Source: Variovorax sp. HW608
Lineage (GTDB): Bacteria; Pseudomonadota; Gammaproteobacteria; Burkholderiales; Burkholderiaceae_C
Assembly: GCF_900090195.1 (NCBI RefSeq)
Contig: NZ_LT607803.1
Span: forward strand, 1,426,001-1,490,000
Length of the DNA: 64,000 nt
Reading direction: 5' to 3'
This document shows, piece by piece, positions 52,034 through 61,447 of this stretch. Made by a program: the position numbers and the translations under genes. Each line of letters begins with the position of its first letter. Position 1 is the first letter of the stretch. Under the pieces are notes generated by a model. It was not told the origin of the DNA and searched no databases. It saw nothing but the letters and a program-made list of their open reading frames with translations.

Positions 52034-52049
52034 GTTTCATCAGTTGAAA
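52034..52049. promoter_or_regulatory. Palindrome GTTTCATCAGTTGAAA upstream of the amidohydrolase
   Basis: Arms GTTT and GAAA with an 8-base spacer, 84-99 bases ahead of the amidohydrolase start. Weaker second arm than the other family members. Confidence 0.5.
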
Positions 52050-52102
52050 CTCCATGTCGTTGCCAGGTTCGCAACAACCATCGCCGCCGACATCATCGAG
52101 CG

Positions 52103-52487
52103 ATGCAATCAACACACGAGACGGAACCGGGACCCTTTCCCGCAGCACTGGGTGCGGCGCTTCGATCGATCCTCGGCGACCGCGGCTACCTGACCGATCC
52201 GGCCGACTGCGCGGCTTACTGCCAGGACTGGCGCGGCCTCTACCGGGGCCGAAGCGCGGCGATCCTGAGACCCGCAAACACTGCGGAGGTCAGCGCGAGC
52301 GTCGGTGCATGCCATGAACACGGCATTGCCATCGTCCCGCAGGGCGGGAACACCCGAATGCTGGGCGGCGCGACGCCCTCCGAGGTCTGAGGGCAACTCG
52401 TGCTTTCGCTGGCCCGACTCAACAAGGTCCGCGAGGTCGACCCGCTGGATATGGTCATGGAAGTCGAAGCGGGGGTGCAGTTAGGAG
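52103..52487 (+). pseudogene. FAD-binding oxidase N-terminal fragment with in-frame stop
   Basis: From ATG 52103 the frame reads MQSTHETEPGPFPAALGAAL and the FAD-binding segment AILRPANTAEVSASVGACHE...IVPQGGNTRMLGGATPSEV of GlcD-type FAD-linked oxidases. A TGA at 52388-52390 interrupts it, but the same frame continues with family sequence (GQLVLSLARLNKVREVDPLD, VMEVEAGVQL) until about 52487, where similarity ends. The rest of the gene is missing. Divergent from the amidohydrolase. Confidence 0.78.
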
Positions 52488-52526
52488 CGCCGCGCGGAGG
52501 AGGATGTGACGACGCCGCCACACCCC

Positions 52527-53216
52527 TTACTGCCCCACAAGGGTGAGGACATCGCTGATCTGAGCACGCTCAGTTCGGAACGCATTCGCACGGTGCGATG
52601 GATCGGCATATCCGAAGGAGATTCCGCAGACGACCTGCCGATCAGAAGGAATTGGCAAAGCCTCACGCAAGACCTGAGCCTTGGAGGCGAGTGCCGCCTG
52701 CGCTATCGCTGCAACTCCAAGGCTCGCCGCAGCCAACATAAAATTGTTGACGTACGCGCCGCAATCGAGCACCCCATATGTACCCAGACGCGGCTCCGTC
52801 GTAATCACCGCGACGTGCGGCGCTCCAAACAGCCTGAAGTTCTCTGCCGCTTGTCGGGCTGACGCCTCCCGATCCCCAGGCGTGACGCCAACGCTTTCGT
52901 ACAGTTGCCAGCCGCAGATACGCCGGCGATCGCGATAGACGCCAACATATTCTTTCGGAGGTGCGATTTCCCATTCATCGTCTGCGAGCAGCGGAGCTGT
53001 CTGCAGGGCCGCTCGTAGGCGGTCTGTCGCCGCAGGGGCCGTGACGATGACCTGCCATGGCTGCGAATTGCACCAGGACGGCGTGCGCTGAGCGATTGCA
53101 ACGATCGCTTCGATTGTCTCGGATGGAACCTCCCTTGCGAGGTACCCTCGACAGCTGAATCGCATGTCGAGAATGGTGCGTAGACTGTCGGAAAGAGTTG
53201 TGTTCGTCATATTCAC
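52527..53216 (-). CDS. Nitroreductase family protein
   Basis: 229-residue FMN oxidoreductase: MRFSCRGYLAREVPSETIEAIVAIAQRTPSWCNSQPWQVIV is the classical nitroreductase start with the FMN-contacting Arg and the NSQPW motif; a late GISFGYADPSHRANAFRTER completes the fold. Its gene ends next to the broken oxidase fragment, which suggests that a rearrangement joined these regions. Distinct from the YdjA-like protein at 1858. Substrate unknown. Confidence 0.9.
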   Translation of the reverse strand: MNMTNTTLSDSLRTILDMRFSCRGYLAREVPSETIEAIVAIAQRTPSWCNSQPWQVIVTAPAATDRLRAALQTAPLLADDEWEIAPPKEYVGVYRDRRRICGWQLYESVGVTPGDREASARQAAENFRLFGAPHVAVITTEPRLGTYGVLDCGAYVNNFMLAAASLGVAAIAQAALASKAQVLREALPIPSDRQVVCGISFGYADPSHRANAFRTERAQISDVLTLVGQ

Positions 53217-53419
53217 TATCGCCCTGGCGCGTACCTGAGCTTGGCCGAGTCCAAAATCCTACGCAGCATGTTATGGACACACGCAAGGCGCTCCCATCGT
53301 CCTAACTGACGATTTCCACTCCAACCTCAGCATGCTTTGAAGGCCGGTGCGCGCAAAGGCCTATCTAGCCCGACCGAAATGGACGGACTCGGCGGTTCTC
53401 AAAGCCAGCGCGCGGCGCC

Positions 53420-54052
53420 TCAGAGAGCCATCGATGGGCGCTGCGCCATCGCCAGGCGCCAGCGCTGCAGGTGCGGATGGGTCTCTCCGAGGCGCACCTT
53501 CACCACCCGTGCGAAGTCGACCACGACGACCGCGGTGATGTCGGCAATGCTGAAGCAGTCGACCGCGATGAATTCATGCTCGGCCAGACGAGCGTCTAGC
53601 GTGTCGAAGAAGCGCTGGATGCGCGCGAGGCCGCGTTCGGCCAGCTCGGGAATCTGCGGGTAGTCCACCGGGCCGGGCAATGCGCGGTTGACCAGGGCCG
53701 GGGAGCTATTGCGCAGCGTTTCGGCGATCGCCAGCAGGCCCTCGAACTCGACGCGCCAGTTCCAGCTCGCGATCTCGGCTTTTTGCTCGGGCGTGCTTCC
53801 CATCAAAGGTGGCTCGGGGTAGCGTGCCTCCAGGTAGGCCGCGATGGCCGCGTTGTCGGTCAATCGCAAGCCCTCCTGCGTCTGGAGGACGGGCACGGTG
53901 CACTGCGGGTTAACTTGGCGGAATGCCTCGCCGAGCTGCTCGCCAGCGCGCAGGTCCACCTCCACCGTTTCATGCGCGATGCCCTTCTCGGCAAGGAGGA
54001 TCCGCGCGCGGCGGGGGCTCGGAGCCGTGGCGCAGTCGTAGAGGGTGATCAC
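53420..54052 (-). CDS. Glutathione S-transferase family protein
   Basis: 210 residues. Thioredoxin-fold N-terminal domain (MITLYDCATAPSPRRARILLAEKGI; NPQCTVPVLQT; LTDNAAIAAYLEARYP) with Ser at the catalytic position of the APSPRRAR turn, then the helical C-terminal domain (SIADITAVVVVDFARVV). Start overlaps the stop of the YghU-type gene by 4 bases, so the two transferases are made together. Confidence 0.92.
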   Translation of the reverse strand: MITLYDCATAPSPRRARILLAEKGIAHETVEVDLRAGEQLGEAFRQVNPQCTVPVLQTQEGLRLTDNAAIAAYLEARYPEPPLMGSTPEQKAEIASWNWRVEFEGLLAIAETLRNSSPALVNRALPGPVDYPQIPELAERGLARIQRFFDTLDARLAEHEFIAVDCFSIADITAVVVVDFARVVKVRLGETHPHLQRWRLAMAQRPSMAL

Positions 54053-54915
54053 CGCTTGTCCTCCGTTCGTGTCTGGAAGTCCGCCGCATCATGGCGTTCG
54101 TGCAACTGGCTGGCGGGCTGGCCCCAGGTGCGATTGACCATGCGGCCGCGCTGCGCGGCCGGCCGCGCGGCAATCTCGTTCGTCCAGCGCAGGACATGGG
54201 TGTATTCCTGCACCTGCAGGAACTCGCCCGCTTCGTAGAGCTGGCCCTTGGCGAGTGCGCCGTACCAGGGCCAGACCGCCATGTCGGCGATAGAGTAGTC
54301 GTCCCCTGCCAGGTAGGCGCTCTCCGCGAGGCGCTGGTCCAGCACGTCGAGCTGACGCTTGACCTCCATCGCATAGCGGTCGATGGCGTACTCGATCTTC
54401 TCCGGCGCGTAGGCATAGAAGTGCCCGAACCCGCCACCCAGGAAGGGCGCGCTGCCCATCTGCCAGAAGAGCCACGAGAGGCATTCGGCGCGCTGTGCCG
54501 CGTCCGCCGGCAGGAAGGCGTCACCGAACTTCTGGGCGAGGTACAAGAGGATCGCGCCGGACTCGAACACCCGTACAGGCTGCGGCCCGCTGCGATCCAT
54601 CAGCGCCGGGATCTTGGAGTTCGGATTGACTGCGACGAACCCGCTGCCGAACTGCTCGCCCTCGTTGATGCGAATCAGCCAGGCGTCGTACTCCGCGCCG
54701 CGATGACCGAGTTCGAGCAGTTCCTCGAGCATCACCGTGACCTTCACTCCGTTGGGCGTCGCCAGCGAATAGAGCTGCAGCGGGTGGCGGCCCACCGGCA
54801 GATCACGATCGTGGGTCGGGCCGGCGATCGGACGGTTGATGTTCGCGAAACGGCCGCCGCTGGCCTTGTTCCAGGACCAGACCCTGGGTGGCGTGTAGGA
54901 CGTGGCATCGTTCAT
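54049..54915 (-). CDS. yghU: YghU-type glutathione S-transferase
   Basis: 288 residues from the ATG at 54915 (MNDATSYTPPRVWSWNK). The long N-terminal extension TPPRVW-W--ASGGRFANINRPIAG, LQLYSLATPNGVKVTVMLEELLELG and NPNSKIPALMDRSG are specific to the YghU/YfcG nu-class, which act as disulfide-bond reductases with two glutathiones. First of two coupled transferase genes. Confidence 0.9.
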   Translation of the reverse strand: MNDATSYTPPRVWSWNKASGGRFANINRPIAGPTHDRDLPVGRHPLQLYSLATPNGVKVTVMLEELLELGHRGAEYDAWLIRINEGEQFGSGFVAVNPNSKIPALMDRSGPQPVRVFESGAILLYLAQKFGDAFLPADAAQRAECLSWLFWQMGSAPFLGGGFGHFYAYAPEKIEYAIDRYAMEVKRQLDVLDQRLAESAYLAGDDYSIADMAVWPWYGALAKGQLYEAGEFLQVQEYTHVLRWTNEIAARPAAQRGRMVNRTWGQPASQLHERHDAADFQTRTEDKR

Positions 54916-55029
54916 TTGGCGATCTCCTAGCTTCGGAAGGGTCCGCACGTCTCACGTGCTTCCACCCAACAGTAGCAGGTCCGCCGGGCCCATTCCGAAG
55001 AGGACTTGGACACGGCGGTTCATGTCCAC

Positions 55030-55803
55030 TCACCGACCCTTGAAGACTGGTCTTCGTCCTTCGACGAAGGCAGTCACGCCTTCCTTTGCATCATCGGAAG
55101 CCAGCACGCTCCTCATCTCTTCGCCTTCCACATCCATGGCCGCTTGATTCGGAAGACCATGGGCCGCCGCAAGGCAGCGCAGGATGCTCCGATACGCTAC
55201 GACGCTGAAGCCTGCCACTTCAGCGCCCAGTGCCAGCGCATGCTCAAGCATTGCCGAGCGGCTTTCCTTCACGAAGCTGACGAGTCCCCACTCGAGCGCC
55301 TCGCTTGCCCTCAAGGTTCGACCTGTGAGCATCAGCTCCGCTGCCCGCGACCGGCCAATCACCGCGGGGAGAAACTGGGTGCCGCCGTATGCGGGCATCA
55401 CCCCAAGCCGAACCTCCGGCATCGCGAACGTGGCATCGCTGACGGCGGTTCGAACTGTGCAGGCGAGAGCGAGCTCCAGGCCTCCTCCATAGGCGACACC
55501 GTTGACGGCAGCCAGCGTGAAGAGTTGCGACTGTGAGAGCCGGAGCAGCAGATTGCGAACGCGATCGTTCTTAGCAGCCTGCTGGTCCCAGGTCGCGAGG
55601 GCGTTATCCTTCAGATCGCTACCCGCACTGAACGCACGCTTCCCCTCCGCAGAGATGAGGAGAAAGCGCGAATTCTGCCGCTCCAGTTGATCGAGACAGC
55701 CCTCCAGCCCGTCCCAAACCACTCGGTTGAGGGCATTCAACCTGTCGGGGCGAGTAATCGTAAAGACTGCTCCACCCTCGATTCGCTCGATGCTGAAATC
55801 CAA
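55030..55803 (-). CDS. Enoyl-CoA hydratase/isomerase family protein
   Basis: 257-residue crotonase with both catalytic acids of true hydratases, E110 in YGGGLEL and E130 in FAMPEVRLGVMPAYGGTQ, and the oxyanion block FSAGSDLKDN. Likely hydrates a 2-enoyl-CoA. Starts 30 bases from the end of the Liv-type binding protein gene on the same strand, so probably co-transcribed with it. Confidence 0.92.
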   Translation of the reverse strand: MDFSIERIEGGAVFTITRPDRLNALNRVVWDGLEGCLDQLERQNSRFLLISAEGKRAFSAGSDLKDNALATWDQQAAKNDRVRNLLLRLSQSQLFTLAAVNGVAYGGGLELALACTVRTAVSDATFAMPEVRLGVMPAYGGTQFLPAVIGRSRAAELMLTGRTLRASEALEWGLVSFVKESRSAMLEHALALGAEVAGFSVVAYRSILRCLAAAHGLPNQAAMDVEGEEMRSVLASDDAKEGVTAFVEGRRPVFKGR

Positions 55804-55833
55804 GCTATGCCCCCTGCATCAGCCGCACGCCTT

Positions 55834-57060
55834 CTACTTCGCGCTTCCGAACACGCCGCCGGTCGGCTCGTAGCGCGTTCCGTTGAACTGAATCAATTGC
55901 AGCTTCTTGATCGGATACGCATCCGTCGGGGAAGTCTTGACGTCGATACCCGGTTGCAGCATGGGCAACGTCATGTTCAGGTTCAACGCTTGCTTCATCA
56001 CGTTCTCGCGCGTCAGGTTGTCACCTGCCTGCTTCAGGGTCTGAACCAGGGTCTGAGCGGCCGAGTAGCCCAGCACATTCAAGGTGTCGGACACGTCACC
56101 GGCCGGGTAGTACTGCTTCATGAAAGCTGCATAGTCCTGATATTCCTTGGTCGCTTGGGTGGCCGGATCGGTCGGATCACGCAGGTAGGTCGCGCTGATC
56201 ACCCCCTTGGATGCATCGAACCCTGCTGGCTTCAACACCGACCCCACCGAACTCGCCGAACTCACCACGTACCTGGTGGGTTGCCAACCGATTTCCGCTG
56301 CCTTCTTGATCGCCATGGCGGAGAACTTGGGCGTGGTCAAGAGGATCAGGGTATCGGCACCGGAGCCCTTCATCGATACGATCTGGCTATCCACGGTCGG
56401 ATCCGTCGTCTCATAGGTTTGGTTTGAGACGATCATGCCCTTGGCATTCGCGCCCAGACCGTCCATCACACCCTGGAGGTAGTCCTTCCCGAAGTCGTCG
56501 TTCTGCATCAGGATTGCCACCTTCGCATTGGCATGCGTTTGCAGGATATGCTGCGCGTAGGCTACGGCCTCGGCGTGGTTCGTGGGTTGCCACCCGATCG
56601 TCCACGGGTTTTGCTTGATATCGCCGAACCGCGTGGCTCCCGAACCTACAAAGAGCTGAGGCACCTTCTTGGCCGCCATGTACTTCTGGATGGCCAAATT
56701 GTGAGCGGTTCCGATTGGCAGGAAGATCGCGAACACCTCGTCCTGTTCGACCAGCTTGCGCGCCTGCTCGACAGTCTTTGAGGGCGTGTAGGCATCGTCG
56801 ACGGAGATGAACTGGATCTTGCGGCCGTTTACACCGCCTTCTGCGTTGACCTTCGCGATGTAAGCGGCCGCGGACTTTCCGATCGTGCTGTAGGCAGAGA
56901 CAGGACCAGAGTACGGGAGGATATTGCCGATCTTGATCTCCGTATCCGAGGCGCCCGTGTCATAGCGCTTTTGGGCGTGCGCGACGCTGCCGAGAGACGC
57001 GACCAAGGCGAGGCCGACGAGCTGGAAAGCGATCCTTCTACGGGTGTGGGAACTGGTCAT
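55834..57060 (-). CDS. ABC transporter substrate-binding protein, branched-chain amino acid (LivK) family
   Basis: 408 residues. Signal peptide (FQLVGLALVASLGSVAHAQ) then the type I periplasmic fold: IKIGNILPYSGPVSAYSTIGKSAAAYIAKVNAEGGVNGRKI, GSGATRFGD, TDPTVDSQIVSMKGSGADTLIL. Such proteins in Burkholderiales bind aromatic or other carboxylates as well as amino acids. No liv permease or ATPase genes are in the window. The ATG at 57060 is preferred over a longer frame. Divergent from the acyl-CoA dehydrogenase, 232 bases away. Confidence 0.92.
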   Translation of the reverse strand: MTSSHTRRRIAFQLVGLALVASLGSVAHAQKRYDTGASDTEIKIGNILPYSGPVSAYSTIGKSAAAYIAKVNAEGGVNGRKIQFISVDDAYTPSKTVEQARKLVEQDEVFAIFLPIGTAHNLAIQKYMAAKKVPQLFVGSGATRFGDIKQNPWTIGWQPTNHAEAVAYAQHILQTHANAKVAILMQNDDFGKDYLQGVMDGLGANAKGMIVSNQTYETTDPTVDSQIVSMKGSGADTLILLTTPKFSAMAIKKAAEIGWQPTRYVVSSASSVGSVLKPAGFDASKGVISATYLRDPTDPATQATKEYQDYAAFMKQYYPAGDVSDTLNVLGYSAAQTLVQTLKQAGDNLTRENVMKQALNLNMTLPMLQPGIDVKTSPTDAYPIKKLQLIQFNGTRYEPTGGVFGSAK

Positions 57061-57292
57061 GAGGTCTCCAAATACCGGATTGCCGGCGAGTTTTCGTGAA
57101 TGAAAGCCGTGAGGCCAAGCAGGCTTGCCGGTTTCAGATTGGGCCCAAGCGCGCTTGGCGTGCTCCACGTGGGGGCATGTTATGCAAGCCGGGCAGCCAT
57201 CCAATCGGCAGAAGTGACGATTTCGCGATCGGCGCAAACTTTCGTCGCTTCCGCCGATGGACCAGATGGCCTGTTGTGCGGAGACTGCCTGC

Positions 57293-58441
57293 ATGTCAAT
57301 TCAGTTCCGACGCTCGTGGAGCGACCCCGACCTCGAGCAATACCGCAGCACCGTCGTTCGCTTCATCGAAGAGCAGGTGGCACCCGAAGATGAAGAGGCC
57401 CGCAAGCGGGGCCACGTGGGCCATACGCTATGGCGCCAAGCAGGCGATCTCGGCCTCTTGTGCGCAGACATTCCGGAGGAGTACGGCGGCGCCGGCGGTG
57501 ACTTCCGGCACGAAGCGGTGTTCTACGAGGAAATGGCGCGGCGCAGCCTGACCGGCATGAACAACTCCGTGCACAACATCGTGGCGCACTACGTCTTGAA
57601 CCACGGAACCGAAGATCAAAAGCGCAAATTCCTGCCCCGACTTATAAGCGGTGAGCTGGTAGGCGCAATTGCAATGACCGAACCCGGTACGGGTTCGGAT
57701 CTGAAGGGGATCAGAACGAAGGCCGAGCGCCGCCGGGACGGTTGGTCGCTCCAGGGAGCCAAGACGTTCATTTCCAATGGCTATTTGGCTGGACTGGTTT
57801 TGGTCGTCGCAGCGACGACCGGCGGCGATGGCACGCGTGGCAAGTCGATCTTCCTCGTAGAGACCCTCGACTGTCCTGGATTTCGTGTGGGCCGCCTGCT
57901 CGATAAGGTGGGCCTGAAAGCTCAAGATACCGCCGAACTCTTCTTCGACGATGTACAGGTCGGTGACGATCAACTGCTCGGAGGACGGCCGGGGCAAGGC
58001 ATGCGGCAGCTGATGTCGGACCTCCCATACGAACGTCTGATCATCGGAGTCATGGCTTTGGCGGCGATGGAAGGTGCCTACGAGGAGACGCTGGCCTACG
58101 TACGCGAACGCCGTGCCTTTGGCGAGCCCATTGCCAATCTCCAGAACACGCGCTTCAAGCTCGCTGAGATCGCGACAGAAATTCAGGTTGGCCGGGCGTT
58201 CGTCGATCGATGCGTCGAAGACCTGGTGGCTGGCCGTCTCGACACGGCGACGGCCTCGATGGCGAAGTTGTGGGGATCGGAGACGCAGGGGCGTGTCGTG
58301 GATGCATGCGTCCAGATGTTCGGTGGCTATGGCTACATGAATGAGTACCTCATCGCTCGCATGTACACGGATGCTCGCGTTCAGCGCATCTACGGCGGCA
58401 CCAGCGAGATCATGAAGGAGGTGATCTCGCGCGCACTTTGA
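57293..58441 (+). CDS. Acyl-CoA dehydrogenase (LCAD/IVD-type active site)
   Basis: 382-residue flavoenzyme. FAD/substrate blocks AIAMTEPGTGSDLKGI and MFGGYGYMNEY...IYGGTSEIMKE are present. The Glu of the usual YEGT motif is Gly here, and the catalytic base is instead probably E247 in LPYERLIIG, as in long-chain and isovaleryl-CoA dehydrogenases. Introduces the 2,3-double bond in an acyl-CoA. First of a plus-strand series with a crotonase, a nitronate monooxygenase-like protein and a quinone oxidoreductase. Confidence 0.93.
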   Translation: MSIQFRRSWSDPDLEQYRSTVVRFIEEQVAPEDEEARKRGHVGHTLWRQAGDLGLLCADIPEEYGGAGGDFRHEAVFYEEMARRSLTGMNNSVHNIVAHYVLNHGTEDQKRKFLPRLISGELVGAIAMTEPGTGSDLKGIRTKAERRRDGWSLQGAKTFISNGYLAGLVLVVAATTGGDGTRGKSIFLVETLDCPGFRVGRLLDKVGLKAQDTAELFFDDVQVGDDQLLGGRPGQGMRQLMSDLPYERLIIGVMALAAMEGAYEETLAYVRERRAFGEPIANLQNTRFKLAEIATEIQVGRAFVDRCVEDLVAGRLDTATASMAKLWGSETQGRVVDACVQMFGGYGYMNEYLIARMYTDARVQRIYGGTSEIMKEVISRAL

Positions 58442-58563
58442 CGGGCAGGGCCCAGAGTCCCCACCGCCGTGCGGCAGATAGCGCGCGATCACAGTGGCGA
58501 AGCCGGTGCAGCCCAGAAGCCAAGCAGTCAACCCCGCGCATTTCGCGCCTACTACCGAGTGAA

Positions 58564-60348
<1,785 letters not shown>

Positions 60349-60349
<1 letters not shown>

Positions 60350-61332
60350 TGCTGGCACTGCGTATCCACGGTTTCGATGGTCTTCATCAATGGGCGCTGG
60401 AGAATGCGCCGGATCCTTCACCCGCCGACGGTGAGGTCCAGGTGCGCATCTTGGCGAATGCGATCTCCTACGTGGACCTTCTGTTCGCCCGCGGTGGCTA
60501 CCAGGTCAAGCCTGCCCTGCCAGTTGTGCCTGGCACGGAGTTCAGCGGTGTGATCACGGCGCTGGGCAAAGGAGTGGACAGCGTCAAGGTCGGGCAACGC
60601 GTTACAGGCATGACGGTGGGTGGTGCCTGGGCTGAACTCACCTGCGTGCCCGCCACGACCATTGAGGCGCTACCGGAACACGTCGACGCCCGCGCGGCAT
60701 CGGCACTTGCCGTGACCTATGCGACGGCCCTGTATGCCCTCAAGAAGCGCGGGGCCTTGCGGGCGGGAGAGACCGTCTTGGTACTAGGCGCCGCAGGTGG
60801 AGTCGGCCTGGCCTCAATACAGGTTGCAAAGGCGATGGGAGCCACGGTCATCGCCGGTGTTGCAGGTGCGGGAAAGATGAGGCTAGCCAAGGAGGAAGGC
60901 GCCGATCACGCCGTTGATATTGGGCAGCCGGAGTGGCGCTCCGCGGTAAAGGCGGTGGCGCCGGGCGGCATCGACGTCGTCGTCGATCCCATTGGCGACG
61001 TTTACACCGAGACGGCGCTTCGAACCTTGCGCTGGGGTGGGCGGCACCTGGTCATCGGGTTTGCAGGCGGCGAGATCCCTGCGATCCGCTCCAATCTTCC
61101 GCTGCTAAAGGGAGCTTCACTGGTCGGAGTTGATATTCGCCAGTTTCGCGAACTTGAGCCCGAGCGTGCACGCGCCAATTTGGCAGAAACCGTTGCCATG
61201 TTCGCGTCTGGAGGCCTTCGACCGCGCATCGCCAAGGTGTATGCCTCTCAAGACTGGTCCAAGGCAATTGAGCAAGCACAAGATCCGGCGACAGTAGGCC
61301 GCGTTGTCCTGGATTGGGATACGAACGGCTAG
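60349..61332 (+). CDS. Zinc-free medium-chain dehydrogenase, NADPH:quinone oxidoreductase type
   Basis: 327 residues of the quinone-oxidoreductase branch of the MDR superfamily: start MLALRIHGFDGLHQWALENA, VVPGTEFSGVITALGKGVDSVKVGQRV, NADPH motif LVLGAAGGVGLASIQVAKAMGA and VVVDPIGDVYTETALRTLRWGGRHLVIGFAGG. No catalytic zinc ligands are seen. In fatty or aromatic acid clusters it may act as an enoyl-CoA or enone reductase. Followed by a strong hairpin. Confidence 0.92.
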
Positions 61333-61334
61333 GC

Positions 61335-61357
61335 ACCGCCGCTTTTCAAGCGGCGGT
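61335..61357. terminator. Perfect 10-bp stem hairpin after the quinone oxidoreductase gene
   Basis: ACCGCCGCTT at 61335-61344 pairs with AAGCGGCGGT at 61348-61357 around a 3-base TTC loop, three bases after the stop codon. There is no long T run, only TTCAATCC, so termination strength is uncertain. Confidence 0.6.
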
Positions 61358-61447
61358 TCAATCCTGACGCAGCCCGGTTGGGCGAGTTGGTTGAGATCGA
61401 AGAATGTTTGCTTCGTGAGCACGAAGTCACAATCGCAAGGGTCCAGA

